Counted from the first letter of the stretch, positions 1 to 9,993 are shown. The stretch is 64,000 nucleotides of DNA from Chordicoccus furentiruminis (GCF_019355395.1 NZ_CP048829.1:2259501-2323500); one strand, 5' to 3'. The notes: a model not told the origin generated them from the sequence alone. Numbers and translations are program-made.

Positions 1-471
1 ACGGTATGTTCCGATCCGGTGATGGTGTCCGTTTCCGTAAGACCGTCAAGGCTGACGCATGACTATATTGAGAAGACGGGAGAATTCGTGATCAATCTGA
101 CGACCCGGAAACTGACGAGGGCCGCCGATCTGGCCGGCGTGAAGAGCGGCCGGGATGCCGACAAATGGGCGCTGACCGGGCTGACGCAGCTGCGGTCTTC
201 CAGCGTCGCGGTTCCGGGCGTCGCGGAGAGTCCGGTGTGCCTTGAATGCCGGGTGCGGAACACGCTGCATCTGGGTTCCCATGACATGTATGTGGCGGAG
301 GTTCTCGCCGTCGACGTGGATTCTTCCCTGCTCGACGGAAAAGGCCGGCTGGATCTCGGGAAGGCGGATCTGATCGCCTACTCGCACGGAGAATACTTTG
401 CCCTCGGGGAAAAGCTCGGAAGATTCGGGTTTTCTGTGAGGAAGCCCGACAGAAAAAGAAAACAGACATAA
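1..471 (+). CDS. Flavin reductase family protein (FMN-binding split barrel), 5'-truncated by window edge
   Basis: The frame is open from the first base, reading TVCSDPVMVSVSVRPSR, and ends at TAA 469-471. The CSDPVMVSVSVRPSR-HDYI segment matches the N-terminal part of flavin reductase-like FMN-binding proteins, where a conserved Arg-Pro-Ser segment lies by the flavin phosphate. Later residues (GEFVINL, GVAESPVCLECRV, GSHDMYVAEV) are also typical of the family. The GTG/ATG at 19-24 is probably internal, so the true start lies upstream of the window. The likely role is cytoplasmic NAD(P)H-dependent FMN reduction or FMN storage; the exact substrate cannot be told. Confidence 0.8.
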   Translation, partial: TVCSDPVMVSVSVRPSRLTHDYIEKTGEFVINLTTRKLTRAADLAGVKSGRDADKWALTGLTQLRSSSVAVPGVAESPVCLECRVRNTLHLGSHDMYVAEVLAVDVDSSLLDGKGRLDLGKADLIAYSHGEYFALGEKLGRFGFSVRKPDRKRKQT

Positions 472-479
472 GAAGGGGC

Positions 480-528
480 TCCGGTCCGGCCGCCATGTTT
501 GAATGGCAGCCGGACCGGATTTCTGCTT
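480..528. terminator. Terminator between convergent genes
   Basis: An 11-bp perfect stem (480-490 with 509-519) is extended by an inner GCCAT/ATGGC stem and followed by TTTCTGCTT. It lies between the flavin reductase gene and the convergent DUF134 gene, so it may serve both. Confidence 0.65.
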
Positions 529-560
529 GTGAGAAATGGCGGCTCCGGACGGATGGCTGC

Positions 561-1337
561 TTAAGAATGGCAGCCGTGACCGCAGGTACCCGCCTCATGT
601 CCGCAGTCCCCGCCGTGATGCTCACCGTGATGGTCGCAGCGAACGTCCTCCTGATAATGCAGGCTGCCGTTCAGGAAATCGGAGACCGCCTGATCGGCGC
701 TGCCGCTGCAGCCCCCGTACAGCCGGATTCCCGCTTCCGACAGCGCCATCTGCGCGCCGCCGCCGATGCCGCCGCAGATCAGCGCGTCTGCCTTCAGCTC
801 TTTCAGAACGCCTGCGAGCGCGCCGTGACCCTGGCCGTTCGTGCTGACCACACGGGAGCCGGCGATCCGTCCGCCGTCGAGTTCGTAGACCTTGAAATAC
901 TCTGTTCGTCCGAAATGCTGGAAGATATCGCCTGTTTCCTTTTCATAGGTGACGGCTACATTCATTGTCTCTTTTCCTTCCTTTCTTAAACCGTTGATGC
1001 CGCCGACCGCCGGCACAGACCGGAACTCCCATCTGCAGCAGCCGAAACGGCTGTCATCGGAGTATTCGACGTTTCCGCCGGCGATATGGATGGACTTTCC
1101 GTTGACCAGCGCGTCGGCTACTTTGCCGCGCGCGCCGCGGAGGATGTTCTGGGCGGTGGATCGCGCGACATGCAGCCGTTCCGCGCAGGCGGACTGATCC
1201 AGTCCCTCCTGATCGGTCAGCCGGATTGCCTCCAGCTCATCCAGCGTCAGAGATATATCGCCGGAAGAGGGGTCGGCGAGAAAACTCCTGCAGACCGGAA
1301 GCTGGTAGACGGTTCTCATTTTCTGCGGTCTCGGCAT
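561..1337 (-). CDS. DUF134 HTH domain fused to NifX/NifB-type (dinitrogenase iron-molybdenum cofactor) domain
   Basis: The N-terminal ~100 residues (MPRPQKMRTVYQLP, then LDELEAIRLTDQEGLDQSACAERLHVARSTAQNIL) form a DUF134 sigma-70-region-4-like helix-turn-helix. Residues ~125-230 (MNVAVTYEKETGDIFQHFGRTE to GGIGGGAQMALSEAGI) form a dinitrogenase Fe-Mo cofactor-type domain. The C-terminus is rich in His and Cys (HHGEHHGGDCGHEAGTCGHGCHS), suggesting metal binding. The ATG at 1337 was chosen because an AGGAGG sits about 5 bases upstream and family members begin MPRP; ATG 1340 or TTG 1355 are less likely. The fusion is known in Clostridia. A metal- or Fe-S-responsive regulator is an inference. Confidence 0.85.
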   Translation of the reverse strand: MPRPQKMRTVYQLPVCRSFLADPSSGDISLTLDELEAIRLTDQEGLDQSACAERLHVARSTAQNILRGARGKVADALVNGKSIHIAGGNVEYSDDSRFGCCRWEFRSVPAVGGINGLRKEGKETMNVAVTYEKETGDIFQHFGRTEYFKVYELDGGRIAGSRVVSTNGQGHGALAGVLKELKADALICGGIGGGAQMALSEAGIRLYGGCSGSADQAVSDFLNGSLHYQEDVRCDHHGEHHGGDCGHEAGTCGHGCHS

Positions 1338-1359
1338 CATGACCTCCTGTTGCAATTAT

Positions 1360-1371
1360 TGGCATATGCCA
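1360..1371. promoter_or_regulatory. 12-bp perfect palindrome upstream of DUF134 gene, candidate operator
   Basis: TGGCATATGCCA lies 22 bases before the chosen start codon of the minus-strand DUF134-NifX gene, in the position expected for an operator in its 5' region. Autoregulation is an inference only. Confidence 0.35.
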
Positions 1372-1546
1372 TTAACTGCATGATACACCTTCTGCCCGGG
1401 GTATGCAACACTTCGTTCTGACTTTGTCGATTTGGCATGGAAAGAACGATTCTGTGTCAAAATCAGTCCGAAAATGTTGGGAAGGCAACCGACGCGCGGA
1501 CCGTATGGCTCCATAATGAAGGCAGAAAGACAGGGAGGACATCGAA

Positions 1547-3172
1547 ATGAGTAAAATGATCGATCTTAACCGTTCGGTTTTTGAACTGGTCACAGAATAT
1601 CCGGAGATCGGGGACATCATGGAGAAGCTGGGATTCAGGGAGATCAGAAAGCCGGCCATGCTGCACTCGGTCGGAAAGCTGATGACGCTGCCGCGGGGAG
1701 CCAGGATGAAAAATATCCCGATGGAAAAGGTGATCGCGGCGCTGACGGAGCACGGCTTCACGTTTTCGGAGGAGAAGCCCGCGCCGCAGCCGCCGCGCCC
1801 GGAAAAGCCGGAAACACAGCCCGCGCCGCAGCCGCCGCACCCGGAAAAGCCGGAAACACAGCCCGCGCCGCAGCCGCCGCGCCCGGAAAAGCCGGAAACA
1901 CAGCCCGCGCCGCAGCCGTCGCGCCCGGAAAAGCCGGAAACACAGCCCGCGCCGCAGCCGTCGCGCATGGAGGATCTCAAGGGCTATCTGCGCCGTCTTG
2001 GCGCGGGCGAATCTCTGGAGAGCGTCCGGAAGGATTTCGCGGAAAAGTTCCGCGATGTGGAGGCTTCCGAGATCATGCAGGCTGAGCAGGAGCTGATGCG
2101 TGAGGGAACGCCTCTGACGGAGGTTCAGAAGCTCTGCGACATTCACTCCGCGCTGTTCCACGGCGCCACGAGGGAGGAACAGATCGCCAATGCGGAAAAA
2201 GAAGTTATGGCATCTGTTAAGAGGGCGAAGGAACTCGCGGCGCGGAAGGACTACGGAGGCAAAAAGGAACGGGCGGCGGAGCTGGCGGCCGTTGACGGGC
2301 ATCCGCTGAATACGCTGACGAGGGAAAATGAAGCTCTGGCCGGCCGGATCGCGGAGGCGAAGGCGCGTCTGGACGCCGGCGAAGAGGTGGACGGCCTGCT
2401 TTCCCGTATCCGAGAGCTCTCTGTCCACTATGCGAAAAAGGGCGATCTTCTGTATCCTCTGCTGAAGGTACACTATGAGATTTCCGGTCCCGCGGATGTG
2501 ATGTGGACCGTCGACGATGAGATCCGGGATGAGCTGGCGGAGCTCGGGAAGATCCGGGAGCATGACGCGGCGTGGACGGAGCGGCTGCGGGCAGTTCTGA
2601 AAAGAGCGGAGGAGATGATCTATAAGGAACACAATATTCTTTTCCCGATCTGCGCCGTGAATTTCACTCAGACAGAGTGGCACCGGATCTACCGGGACAG
2701 CAGAGACTATGACGACTGCCTCGGTGTGAAGGGCGAAAGATGGCCGGAGGCGGAGCAAGAGGCGCCGGCGGCGCTTTCCGCGGGAGAGGGCGAGGTGGTC
2801 ATGCCCGGCGGACATATGACGGTCGAACAGCTCACGGCTCTTCTCAACACGATACCGGCGGAGCTGACGTTTGTGGACGCGGACAACATCAACCGCTACT
2901 TCAACGAGGGACATAAGGTCTTCAAACGGCCCGGTATGGCCATCGACAGAGAAGTGTTTTCCTGCCACCCGCCGAAGATCGAGCCGATGGTCCGCGCCAT
3001 CCTTGACGATTTCCGGAACGGACGAAGAGACCGCGTTCCCGTCTGGATGGAGAAAAACGGCCGCACCGTCCTCGTGACCTACATGGCAGTGCGGGACAGA
3101 GACAGAAAGTATCTCGGCACTCTGGAAGTCGTGCAGGACATGGAGTTCGCGAAGGAGCATTTCGCACAGTGA
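1547..3172 (+). CDS. DUF1858/DUF438 protein with hemerythrin-like and PAS domains
   Basis: The 541-residue protein starts with a DUF1858 domain (residues ~1-70, IDLNRSVFELVTEYPEIGDIM). A proline-rich 14-residue repeat follows at ~78-140. A DUF438 region (~143-225), a hemerythrin-like His-rich helical region (~230-375, including EHNILFPICAVNF) and a C-terminal PAS-like domain (~420-535, EVFSCHPPKIEPM, GTLEVVQDM) come next. This order is common in anaerobic Clostridia and is thought to sense redox or gases through heme or iron; the ligand cannot be read from sequence. The start ATG 1547 follows GGGAGGACATCGAA. It stands alone, with no partner overlapping it. Confidence 0.85.
   Translation: MSKMIDLNRSVFELVTEYPEIGDIMEKLGFREIRKPAMLHSVGKLMTLPRGARMKNIPMEKVIAALTEHGFTFSEEKPAPQPPRPEKPETQPAPQPPHPEKPETQPAPQPPRPEKPETQPAPQPSRPEKPETQPAPQPSRMEDLKGYLRRLGAGESLESVRKDFAEKFRDVEASEIMQAEQELMREGTPLTEVQKLCDIHSALFHGATREEQIANAEKEVMASVKRAKELAARKDYGGKKERAAELAAVDGHPLNTLTRENEALAGRIAEAKARLDAGEEVDGLLSRIRELSVHYAKKGDLLYPLLKVHYEISGPADVMWTVDDEIRDELAELGKIREHDAAWTERLRAVLKRAEEMIYKEHNILFPICAVNFTQTEWHRIYRDSRDYDDCLGVKGERWPEAEQEAPAALSAGEGEVVMPGGHMTVEQLTALLNTIPAELTFVDADNINRYFNEGHKVFKRPGMAIDREVFSCHPPKIEPMVRAILDDFRNGRRDRVPVWMEKNGRTVLVTYMAVRDRDRKYLGTLEVVQDMEFAKEHFAQ
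1778..1966 (+). repeat. 42-bp in-frame tandem repeat (4.5 copies) encoding a Pro-rich linker
   Basis: The unit encodes PAPQPPRPEKPETQ. Four full units and one partial unit run head to tail, with only R/H and P/S changes. It forms an extended linker between DUF1858 and DUF438. Copies are nearly identical at the DNA level, so the length is probably variable between strains. Confidence 0.9.
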
Positions 3173-3270
3173 GATACGGCGGCGTCTTCCTGCCTTTCTT
3201 TCCAAAACACACGGAAAGTGGCATAATGCAGAAAGACTTGATGACTGACTGCATGTAAGGGAGACTGACT

Positions 3271-4101
3271 ATGAGTTTGACGAAGAAAAATCACAGGACG
3301 CTGGCGGCCGGCGTCCTGATTCTGCTGTTCGCACTGGGACTTCTGATCAATGAATCGGACTTTATCGGACAGGACAGCACGGCCGCAGTGCAGTATCTGA
3401 AGGTGTACAGCGCCTTTCTGCCGTTTCTGGCATATATCGTTCCGTTTGGCATCTTCATGAGACGGGTAAGCGCAAAATACCGGATCAGCGGGCTTGAACT
3501 GCTGGCCGCCGCCGGATGCGGGGCGTTTATCTCGTCCGCCTTCGCCGGGGAGCTGAACGGAGGGTTCGACGATCTGATGACCGGCCTGATGGGAAAGGCC
3601 TATTCCTACGCGTGGCTCGGTTCTCTCGAAACCGGCATCGCGGAGGAACTCCTGAAGCTGGGGACGGCAGCGCTGCTCCTGTATGCGCTGGGGCGGAAGT
3701 CGCTGAAGGATTATCTCAGCATCGGCATGTGCGTCGGGATGGGCTTCCAGATGGAGGAGGATATCGCCTACATCACGGACAGCGGCTTCAAGGACGTGAA
3801 TCAGGCGTTTCCGGCGGCGCTGGACAGGGTTTCCTGCTCACTCGGATCGCACTGGGCCTATGCGGCGGTGACGGCAGCCGGTCTTTATCTGATCGTGAGG
3901 ACCTCCGGCAAAAACCACAGGCGAAAGGGCCTCGGCTGGATTCTTCTCGTGATGGCGGACCATTTTCTGTTTGATTCGCCGATCGGAGACCCGCAGCTTT
4001 TCAACGCGCTGCTGACCGTCGCGGTCGTGCTGCCGGTGATCCTGTTTTTCAGAAGCCCGGAGATGAGGGCGGAGGAGAGCGAAGCCAGTGGCGCGGCATG
4101 A
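3271..4101 (+). CDS. PrsW-family intramembrane metalloprotease-like protein
   Basis: The 276-residue protein has about eight hydrophobic segments. It carries the PrsW/CAAX-like motif set: EELLK near residue 125, GMGFQMEEDIAYI near 155, SHWAYAAVTAAG near 195 and DHFLFDSPIG near 230. These acidic and histidine residues match the metal-binding positions of PrsW, which in Bacillus cleaves an anti-sigma factor. The substrate here is unknown, as no sigma/anti-sigma pair is adjacent. The start ATG 3271 follows AGGGAGACTGACT. Confidence 0.75.
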   Translation: MSLTKKNHRTLAAGVLILLFALGLLINESDFIGQDSTAAVQYLKVYSAFLPFLAYIVPFGIFMRRVSAKYRISGLELLAAAGCGAFISSAFAGELNGGFDDLMTGLMGKAYSYAWLGSLETGIAEELLKLGTAALLLYALGRKSLKDYLSIGMCVGMGFQMEEDIAYITDSGFKDVNQAFPAALDRVSCSLGSHWAYAAVTAAGLYLIVRTSGKNHRRKGLGWILLVMADHFLFDSPIGDPQLFNALLTVAVVLPVILFFRSPEMRAEESEASGAA

Positions 4102-4314
4102 TGTCTTTCCGGCATCTTGTGATCTTCATCCGGATGGCTCTTTCTGTTATACTCGACTCTGTCAGAAGGATAGAAAACTGGCGGAGAACACAGAATCAGC
4201 GTGTATCGACAAAAGCAGGCGCTTCAAATTTTCTGCCGGCTGCCGGAATGCATCTGCGTTCCGGCAGCCGGCCGTTCGTTTTTTACCGCCAGTGCTTCAT
4301 TAAAGGAGAACAGA

Positions 4315-7300
4315 ATGCTTCAGATTCGCGATATCTGCAAACAGTACCGGACGGGAGACTTCGTCCAGAAGGCGCTGGACGGCGTGAGCCTCAGTTTCCG
4401 GGACCACGAGTTTGTCTCGATCCTCGGCCCGTCCGGATCCGGAAAGACCACGCTGCTGAATATCATCGGCGGCCTTGACCGCTATGACGCCGGGGATCTG
4501 ATCATCAACGGCGTCTCCACCCGCCGCTTCCGCGACCGGGACTGGGACGCCTACCGCAACCACACCATCGGCTTCGTGTTCCAGAGCTACAATCTGATCA
4601 TGCATCAGAGCGTGCGGTCCAACGTGGAGCTTGCGCTGACGATCTCCGGCATCACCGGAGGGGAGCGAAAAAGGCGGGCCGAGGAGGCGCTGCGGAAGGT
4701 CGGTCTTGAAAAGCATATGGATAAAAAGCCGGATCAGCTCTCCGGCGGGCAGATGCAGCGGGTGGCCATCGCGAGGGCGCTGGTCAATGACCCTGACATC
4801 ATTCTGGCGGACGAGCCGACCGGCGCGCTGGACAGCGATACCAGCGTGCAGGTGATGGAAATCCTGAAGGAGATCGCGAAGGTCCATCTTGTGGTCATGG
4901 TGACGCATAATCCGGAGCTCGCCCGCCGGTACGCGACCAGAACCGTGACCATCCGCGACGGAAAGCTTCTTTCGGACACGGATCCTTTTGAGCCGGATGG
5001 GACAGGAGAGGAGGCTGCGCGGCCGGTGCGGAAGAAGTTTTCCCGATCCGGCATGTCGTTCCGCACGGCGCTGTCGCTCAGCCTCAGCAATCTGAGAACC
5101 AAGAAAGCGAGAACGCTGACCGTGTCGGTCGCCGGTTCTATCGGCATCATCGGCATCTCACTTGTGCTCGCGCTGTCAAACGGGGTCAACCGCTATATTT
5201 CCGATCAGGAAACGGCGGCGCTGTCCCAGTATCCGGTGGAGATTGACCGGACCGGGATCGATGTGGCGTCTCTGATGGGCGGGACATCCGACGCATCCGG
5301 TATGGCGAACCTGTCTGCGGACGGAAGGGAAGGAAAAGAGAAGAACGGAGACGGCCGGATCGGCGTGCGGAATATGATGAAGGGCCTGCTCTCGAACGTC
5401 ACCACGAATGATCTCGCCTCCTTTAAAGCATGGCTCGGGAAGGACGGGCGGATCCGGGGAGAGAGCGACGCGGTCGAGTATCGCTACGATGTCACGCCGC
5501 TCATATACCGGGAGGGGAACGGAAAGACGGTACAGGTTAATCCGGCCAACCTCCTTGAGGGGCTGGATCTCGGCGACTCCCAGATGAGCACCATGATGGG
5601 CAACGCCATGAACATGGATGTGTTCTCCATGCTCCCGGAGAGCAGACGGATCCTTTCCCGGCGGTATACCCTTGAGGCGGGCCGCTGGCCGGAACAGGCG
5701 GAGGATATCGTGCTGATCCTCTCCGCGGACGGCCGGGTGAACGACAGCGTGCTCTACGCGCTTGGCATGCGGGACAGAAAGGAGCTCGGAAAACTGGTAC
5801 AGGCGAAGGATGAGGAGAAGAGCCGCGCCGGCATCATGGACAGCGACGGAACGACCTACCGGTACGGCGACTTCCTCGGCATGCATTTCAAGGCCGTAAG
5901 TCGGTCCGCCCTGTATGAGCGCGATGACAAAAGCGGTCTCTGGATCGACCGGTCCGGGGACGATTCTTATGTCCGGAAAGCGCTGAAGGAAGGGATCACC
6001 CTTACGGTGTCCGGAATCGTGCGCCAGAAGGACAGCAGCTCTTCCGCCATGAGCGACTCCGGCTTCGCGTATACGGAGGACCTTCTGTCCGGGCTGATGC
6101 GGCGGGCTGCGGAGAGTGCCATCGTCAGGGATCAGATGGGCCGGAAGGACATCAATGTGCTGACCGGCCACACCTTTGAGGCGGACAATGACCCGGATCA
6201 GCTGGATCTCGGAAGTCTGATCACGGTCGATCAGGACGCCGTGCAGAACCTGCTCGCCTCCGCGGGTCTTCAGTCAGGCGGTCTGAGTCTGGATATGTCC
6301 TCGCTGGCGGATGCCTTCTCGGGAATGGACCTGAGCGGGCTGAATCTGCCGAAGAGCCTTGATCTGTCTGCGCTGCAGAGCGCGCTGCCGCAGATGAGCG
6401 GGGGACAGCTGGAGGGGATGCTGGACGGCGTGATCCGGGATGTGCCGCAGGAAGAGCTCAGGAGCCTGTTCAGCAAGGTGATGCAGCACTATACGGCCTA
6501 CGCCGCGGCGGATCCGTCCACGAATTATGCCGGGCTTTCCGACGCGCTGCTTCAGTATCTCATGTCGGACGAAACGGCGAAAACCGTGCAGACCTTTCTG
6601 CAGCAGAAGCTTACGGAAACGGGGAACCAGCTCGTATCCCGCGACGATCTGCTGAATCTGACGTCGGATGTGATGGCGGATTTCCCGGCTTATCTTGAAA
6701 AACGGCTTTCGGAGAATGCATCCGGCTCCTCCGGCGGCGTCCTGCAGCCGCTTTCCGCACAGGCCGTCCGGGCGCTGCTGGATCAGAAGCTTTCGGAGAC
6801 GGGGAGGGATACGTTCACGCGGGAGGAACTGCTGAATCTGGCGTCGGATGTGATGAACAATCTGCCGTCCTATCTTCAGGCGCTCCTGCCGGACGGCACG
6901 GGCAGCCTCCCGGATTCGGGCGCGCTGTCTCAGATTCTTCAGGACTATCTTCAGGAACCGTCCACGCGGGAAAAGGCGGATCAGGCATTCTCGGATCTTA
7001 CGGGGAGATTCCGGAATCTTACCCTTTCGCAGGATGAACTGGGGGATCTGATGCAGAAGCTCGCGGCCGGCTATACGCCGTACGCCCGGGACCATCAGCT
7101 TCCGGATCCTTCCCGTCTTACGGAATCCCTTCCGGCCTATTTCAGGACCGATGAAGGGAGAAAGGATCTGTCTCAGATGATGGCGGCGGTCCTCGACACC
7201 GACCGGCTTCAGAAGAACCTGAGCACTATGGTGTCCGACGGTCTTTCGGGCATCGCCGGCGTGGTGACGGCGCAGCTTCAGACCGCCCTCCGTCAGGGAC

Positions 7301-8109
7301 TCGAAAGCGCGGCCGGAGCGATCCAGACCGCGCTCTCAGATCAGATGGGGCAGCTGATGGCGGGGATGGCGGGCGGCCTCTCCGGCCTTGCCGATCCCGG
7401 AAAACTGCAGAACATCATGAAGATGAACCTTGCGCCGGATCAGATCCGCAGCCTTCTGACCGGCATGCTGACCGGAAACGGGGTGAGTTATGAAGGAAAT
7501 CTGACGAAGTTCGGCTATGCCTCGACGGATGATCCTTCGGAGATCGACATTTACCCGAAGGATTTCAGCGCGAAAAACAGGATCAAAAAGCTGATCACGA
7601 AGTATAACGACCGTGCCGCCGGCGCGGGGGAGGAGGAGAAGACGATCTCCTATTCGGATATGATCTCGGCGATGATGTCGTCTGTGACCAATATCGTGGA
7701 CACGGTCAGTGTCGTCATGATCGCGTTCATCTCCATCTCTCTCGTCGTCTCGTCCATCATGATCGGCGTGATCACCTACATCAGCGTTCTCGAACGGAAG
7801 AAGGAGATCGGGATTCTGAGGGCGATGGGCGCCTCGAAGCGGAATGTCGCGAACGTGTTCAACGCGGAGACGTTTCTCACCGGCCTGCTCTCCGGCACGA
7901 TCGGCGTGGTTTCGGCTCTCCTTTTCTCGATTCCGGTGAACCGGATTCTGCCCCGCTTCGTCAACGGCGCTGATGTGAAAATCTTCCTGGCCCCCAGAAG
8001 TGCGGCGCTGATGATTCTTCTGAGCATCGGACTGACCCTTCTGGCGGGGCTGATCCCTTCCACGCAGGCTTCCAGAAACGATCCGGTCCGGTCACTGCGG
8101 TCCGAATAA
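4315..8109 (+). CDS. MacB/LolD-type ABC transporter, ATPase fused to FtsX-like permease with giant extracellular domain
   Basis: The ATPase occupies residues ~1-235, with Walker [10 protein letters not shown] near 38, signature LSGGQMQRV near 142 and Walker [13 protein letters not shown] near 162. One TM segment (~270-292, [17 protein letters not shown]) leads into an outside domain of about 830 residues. The C-terminus is FtsX-like with three TM helices and [19 protein letters not shown]. The ectodomain contains a duplicated ~36-residue unit 60 residues apart (about 762 and 822). ATG 4315 was chosen because AAAGGAG precedes it; the frame is open further upstream to 4201. MacB-type pumps move peptides, lipids or drugs by mechanotransmission; the substrate here is unknown. 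The 213 bases upstream show only a TATACT-like box near 4144. Confidence 0.9.
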   Translation: MLQIRDICKQYRTGDFVQKALDGVSLSFRDHEFVSILGPSGSGKTTLLNIIGGLDRYDAGDLIINGVSTRRFRDRDWDAYRNHTIGFVFQSYNLIMHQSVRSNVELALTISGITGGERKRRAEEALRKVGLEKHMDKKPDQLSGGQMQRVAIARALVNDPDIILADEPTGALDSDTSVQVMEILKEIAKVHLVVMVTHNPELARRYATRTVTIRDGKLLSDTDPFEPDGTGEEAARPVRKKFSRSGMSFRTALSLSLSNLRTKKARTLTVSVAGSIGIIGISLVLALSNGVNRYISDQETAALSQYPVEIDRTGIDVASLMGGTSDASGMANLSADGREGKEKNGDGRIGVRNMMKGLLSNVTTNDLASFKAWLGKDGRIRGESDAVEYRYDVTPLIYREGNGKTVQVNPANLLEGLDLGDSQMSTMMGNAMNMDVFSMLPESRRILSRRYTLEAGRWPEQAEDIVLILSADGRVNDSVLYALGMRDRKELGKLVQAKDEEKSRAGIMDSDGTTYRYGDFLGMHFKAVSRSALYERDDKSGLWIDRSGDDSYVRKALKEGITLTVSGIVRQKDSSSSAMSDSGFAYTEDLLSGLMRRAAESAIVRDQMGRKDINVLTGHTFEADNDPDQLDLGSLITVDQDAVQNLLASAGLQSGGLSLDMSSLADAFSGMDLSGLNLPKSLDLSALQSALPQMSGGQLEGMLDGVIRDVPQEELRSLFSKVMQHYTAYAAADPSTNYAGLSDALLQYLMSDETAKTVQTFLQQKLTETGNQLVSRDDLLNLTSDVMADFPAYLEKRLSENASGSSGGVLQPLSAQAVRALLDQKLSETGRDTFTREELLNLASDVMNNLPSYLQALLPDGTGSLPDSGALSQILQDYLQEPSTREKADQAFSDLTGRFRNLTLSQDELGDLMQKLAAGYTPYARDHQLPDPSRLTESLPAYFRTDEGRKDLSQMMAAVLDTDRLQKNLSTMVSDGLSGIAGVVTAQLQTALRQGLESAAGAIQTALSDQMGQLMAGMAGGLSGLADPGKLQNIMKMNLAPDQIRSLLTGMLTGNGVSYEGNLTKFGYASTDDPSEIDIYPKDFSAKNRIKKLITKYNDRAAGAGEEEKTISYSDMISAMMSSVTNIVDTVSVVMIAFISISLVVSSIMIGVITYISVLERKKEIGILRAMGASKRNVANVFNAETFLTGLLSGTIGVVSALLFSIPVNRILPRFVNGADVKIFLAPRSAALMILLSIGLTLLAGLIPSTQASRNDPVRSLRSE

Positions 8110-8129
8110 GAGAAAGAAAGCGGGATTCC

Positions 8130-8158
8130 TTGACAGATGCATTTCAATATGATATTAA
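8130..8158 (+). promoter_or_regulatory. Sigma-A promoter for SPFH gene
   Basis: TTGACA (8130-8135), a 17-bp spacer and TATTAA (8153-8158) lie 70 bases before the SPFH start codon. An inverted repeat TGATAT-taaa-ATGATATCA overlaps the -10 region and could be an operator. Confidence 0.65.
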
Positions 8159-8228
8159 AATGATATCAAACCAATGCGGCGGAACGATCCGCCGAAGGAA
8201 GAGATGCGAATGCATCCGGGAGGAAATC

Positions 8229-9212
8229 ATGGAAGAAAAGACAATGAGACACGCGGGGCAGGGCATGCCGGTCCTTTTGGGCGTCATCGCGCTGGAGATT
8301 CTGCTGATCGCGGCGGCCGTGCTGCTTCCGCTTAACGAAACCTCGCCGCTCTTCGTTCTGCTGATCATTCTGATCTGCGTCGCGTGGATCCCGCTCGCCG
8401 GTCTCCGCGTGCTGAAGCCCGAGGAAGCGCTCGTTGTGACGCTGTTCGGCACATATGTCGGGACGCTGAGAGGCCCCGGCTTCTTCTGCATCAACCCGTT
8501 CAGCGCCAGCGTCAACCCGGCCGCGAAGACCGTCCTCGGCCAGAGCGGGGATGTAAAGGCGGAGAGGAAAAGCCAGGTGAGCGGGCAGTCTATGACGAAC
8601 AACAAGATCTCGCTCAAGATCATGACGCTCAGCAACGCGCGTCAGAAGATCAATGACGTGCTGGGAAATCCGGTGGAGATCAGCATCGCGGTGATGTGGC
8701 AGGTGAAGGATACGGCGAAGGCCGTGTTCGCGGTGGACAATTTCAAGGAATACCTGTCCCTGCAGTGCGACAGCGCGGTGCGGAACATCGTGCAGATCTA
8801 TCCCTATGATGTGGCGCCGAATATCGACACGACCGGCGACGGCAAGGCGGACGACGGCTCTCTCCGCGGCTCCACGGAGGTGGTCGCGCGGCGGATCCGC
8901 GACGAGATTCAGCGGAAGGTGAGCAACGCAGGTCTTGAGATTCTGGACGCGCGGATCACCTATCTCGCGTACGCGCCGGAGATCGCGGCGGCGATGCTGC
9001 AGCGGCAGCAGGCATCCGCTGTCATCGACGCGAGAAAGATGATCGTGGACGGCGCGGTCGGAATGGTGGAGATGGCGCTGGAGCGTCTGAACGAAAACCA
9101 TGTGGTTGATCTGGATGACGAAAGGAAAGCGGCGATGGTTTCCAATCTGCTGGTGGTTCTGTGCGGAAACCGCGACGCCCAGCCGGTCGTCAATTCGGGA
9201 AGCCTGTACTGA
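8229..9212 (+). CDS. SPFH/Band 7 (prohibitin-like) membrane protein
   Basis: Two N-terminal hydrophobic helices (residues ~14-60) are followed by an SPFH domain (LKPEEALVVTLFGTYVGTLRGPGFF to IQRKVSNAGLEILDARITYLAYAPEIAAAMLQRQQA). This is the standard layout of Band 7 proteins, which assemble on membranes and organise microdomains or proteases. ATG 8229 was chosen over 8130 because GGGAGGAAATC precedes it. The next gene starts 3 bases after the stop, so the two are probably translationally coupled. Confidence 0.9.
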   Translation: MEEKTMRHAGQGMPVLLGVIALEILLIAAAVLLPLNETSPLFVLLIILICVAWIPLAGLRVLKPEEALVVTLFGTYVGTLRGPGFFCINPFSASVNPAAKTVLGQSGDVKAERKSQVSGQSMTNNKISLKIMTLSNARQKINDVLGNPVEISIAVMWQVKDTAKAVFAVDNFKEYLSLQCDSAVRNIVQIYPYDVAPNIDTTGDGKADDGSLRGSTEVVARRIRDEIQRKVSNAGLEILDARITYLAYAPEIAAAMLQRQQASAVIDARKMIVDGAVGMVEMALERLNENHVVDLDDERKAAMVSNLLVVLCGNRDAQPVVNSGSLY

Positions 9213-9215
9213 GAA

Positions 9216-9410
9216 ATGGCTGACAAGAAACAGATCCCGCTGAGGCTCAGCGCCAGCCTGTACGATGCGATCGCCGCCTGGGCGGCGGACGACTTCCGGT
9301 CCGTGAACGGCCAGATCGAGTATCTGCTGACCGAGTGCGTCCGGCAGAGGAAGAAGAACGGCGGGCATATCCCGGAGAAGCTGGATGAACCACCGAGGCT
9401 GGATCTGTAA
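9216..9410 (+). CDS. Small ribbon-helix-helix (Arc-like) protein paired with SPFH gene
   Basis: The 64-residue product begins [35 protein letters not shown], which fits an Arc/MetJ-type beta strand followed by two helices. It is encoded 3 bases behind the SPFH gene, a pairing that also occurs in other Firmicutes. Such proteins bind DNA as dimers; a direct target cannot be seen. It is convergent with the Lrp gene, 13 bases away. Confidence 0.7.
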   Translation: MADKKQIPLRLSASLYDAIAAWAADDFRSVNGQIEYLLTECVRQRKKNGGHIPEKLDEPPRLDL

Positions 9411-9423
9411 AGGACATCTTCCG

Positions 9424-9882
9424 TCACAGCCGCAGACCCTTGATGTCCTTGATGCGGTCCAGAATGACATTCGTCCGGATCGACGTGACGCCGGGCAGCG
9501 GATCGATGACGTCCCGGAGAAAGTCCTCCAGTTCCTGCTGGCCGGCCGCAACGGCATGGACATGCAGGTGGCAGCTTCCGGTCGTCCGGTAAATCTGCGT
9601 GACGGTGGGACAGCGCTGCAGCGCCTGCGTCACCGCCGGGAACCGGTCCGGCGTCGTCTCGATCTCGAAATAGCAGGAGACGGCGCTGCTCATCCGCCGG
9701 GGATTGATGACGGCGGTATAGTTCTCGATGATTCCCCTCTTTTCAAGATCATTCATATGATTCTTGACGGCCACCCTGGAGATGCCGAGCCTCTGGCCGA
9801 TTTCGGAGTAGGTGTAGCGGGCATTTTCGATCAGCAGGGAGAGAATTTTCCGGTCCAGCGGGTCTACATCATCAAGGAACAT
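9424..9882 (-). CDS. Lrp/AsnC family transcriptional regulator
   Basis: The 152-residue protein has an N-terminal HTH (LDRKILSLLIENARYTYSEIGQRLGISRVAVKNHMNDLEKRGII). A C-terminal RAM (ligand-binding) domain follows (YFEIETTPDRFPAVTQAL, TGSCHLHVHAVA). ATG 9882 is preceded by AAGGAGGCAGCC; the frame extends upstream to 9957 without a better site. It is transcribed divergently from the acetyltransferase gene. Family members sense amino acids; the effector is unknown. Confidence 0.88.
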   Translation of the reverse strand: MFLDDVDPLDRKILSLLIENARYTYSEIGQRLGISRVAVKNHMNDLEKRGIIENYTAVINPRRMSSAVSCYFEIETTPDRFPAVTQALQRCPTVTQIYRTTGSCHLHVHAVAAGQQELEDFLRDVIDPLPGVTSIRTNVILDRIKDIKGLRL

Positions 9883-9993
9883 GGCTGCCTCCTTCTCGCC
9901 GCCCGGAGGCGGACGCGTCTGCATAAAAAACATAGCACGGGACGGCTGCATTTTCAACGCGGGACGGGATTTTCAGCGGAAGGGAGAGACACG

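Noticed and set aside
1463-3205. 580-residue open frame on the minus strand opposite the DUF438 gene
   Set aside because: It is low-complexity (Arg/Leu-rich) and mirrors the GC-rich codons of the real gene; no start signal or domain is visible.
4201-4314. Upstream extension of the ABC transporter frame to 4201
   Set aside because: ATG 4315 has an AAAGGAG site and begins the conserved ATPase domain; the extra residues have no family match.
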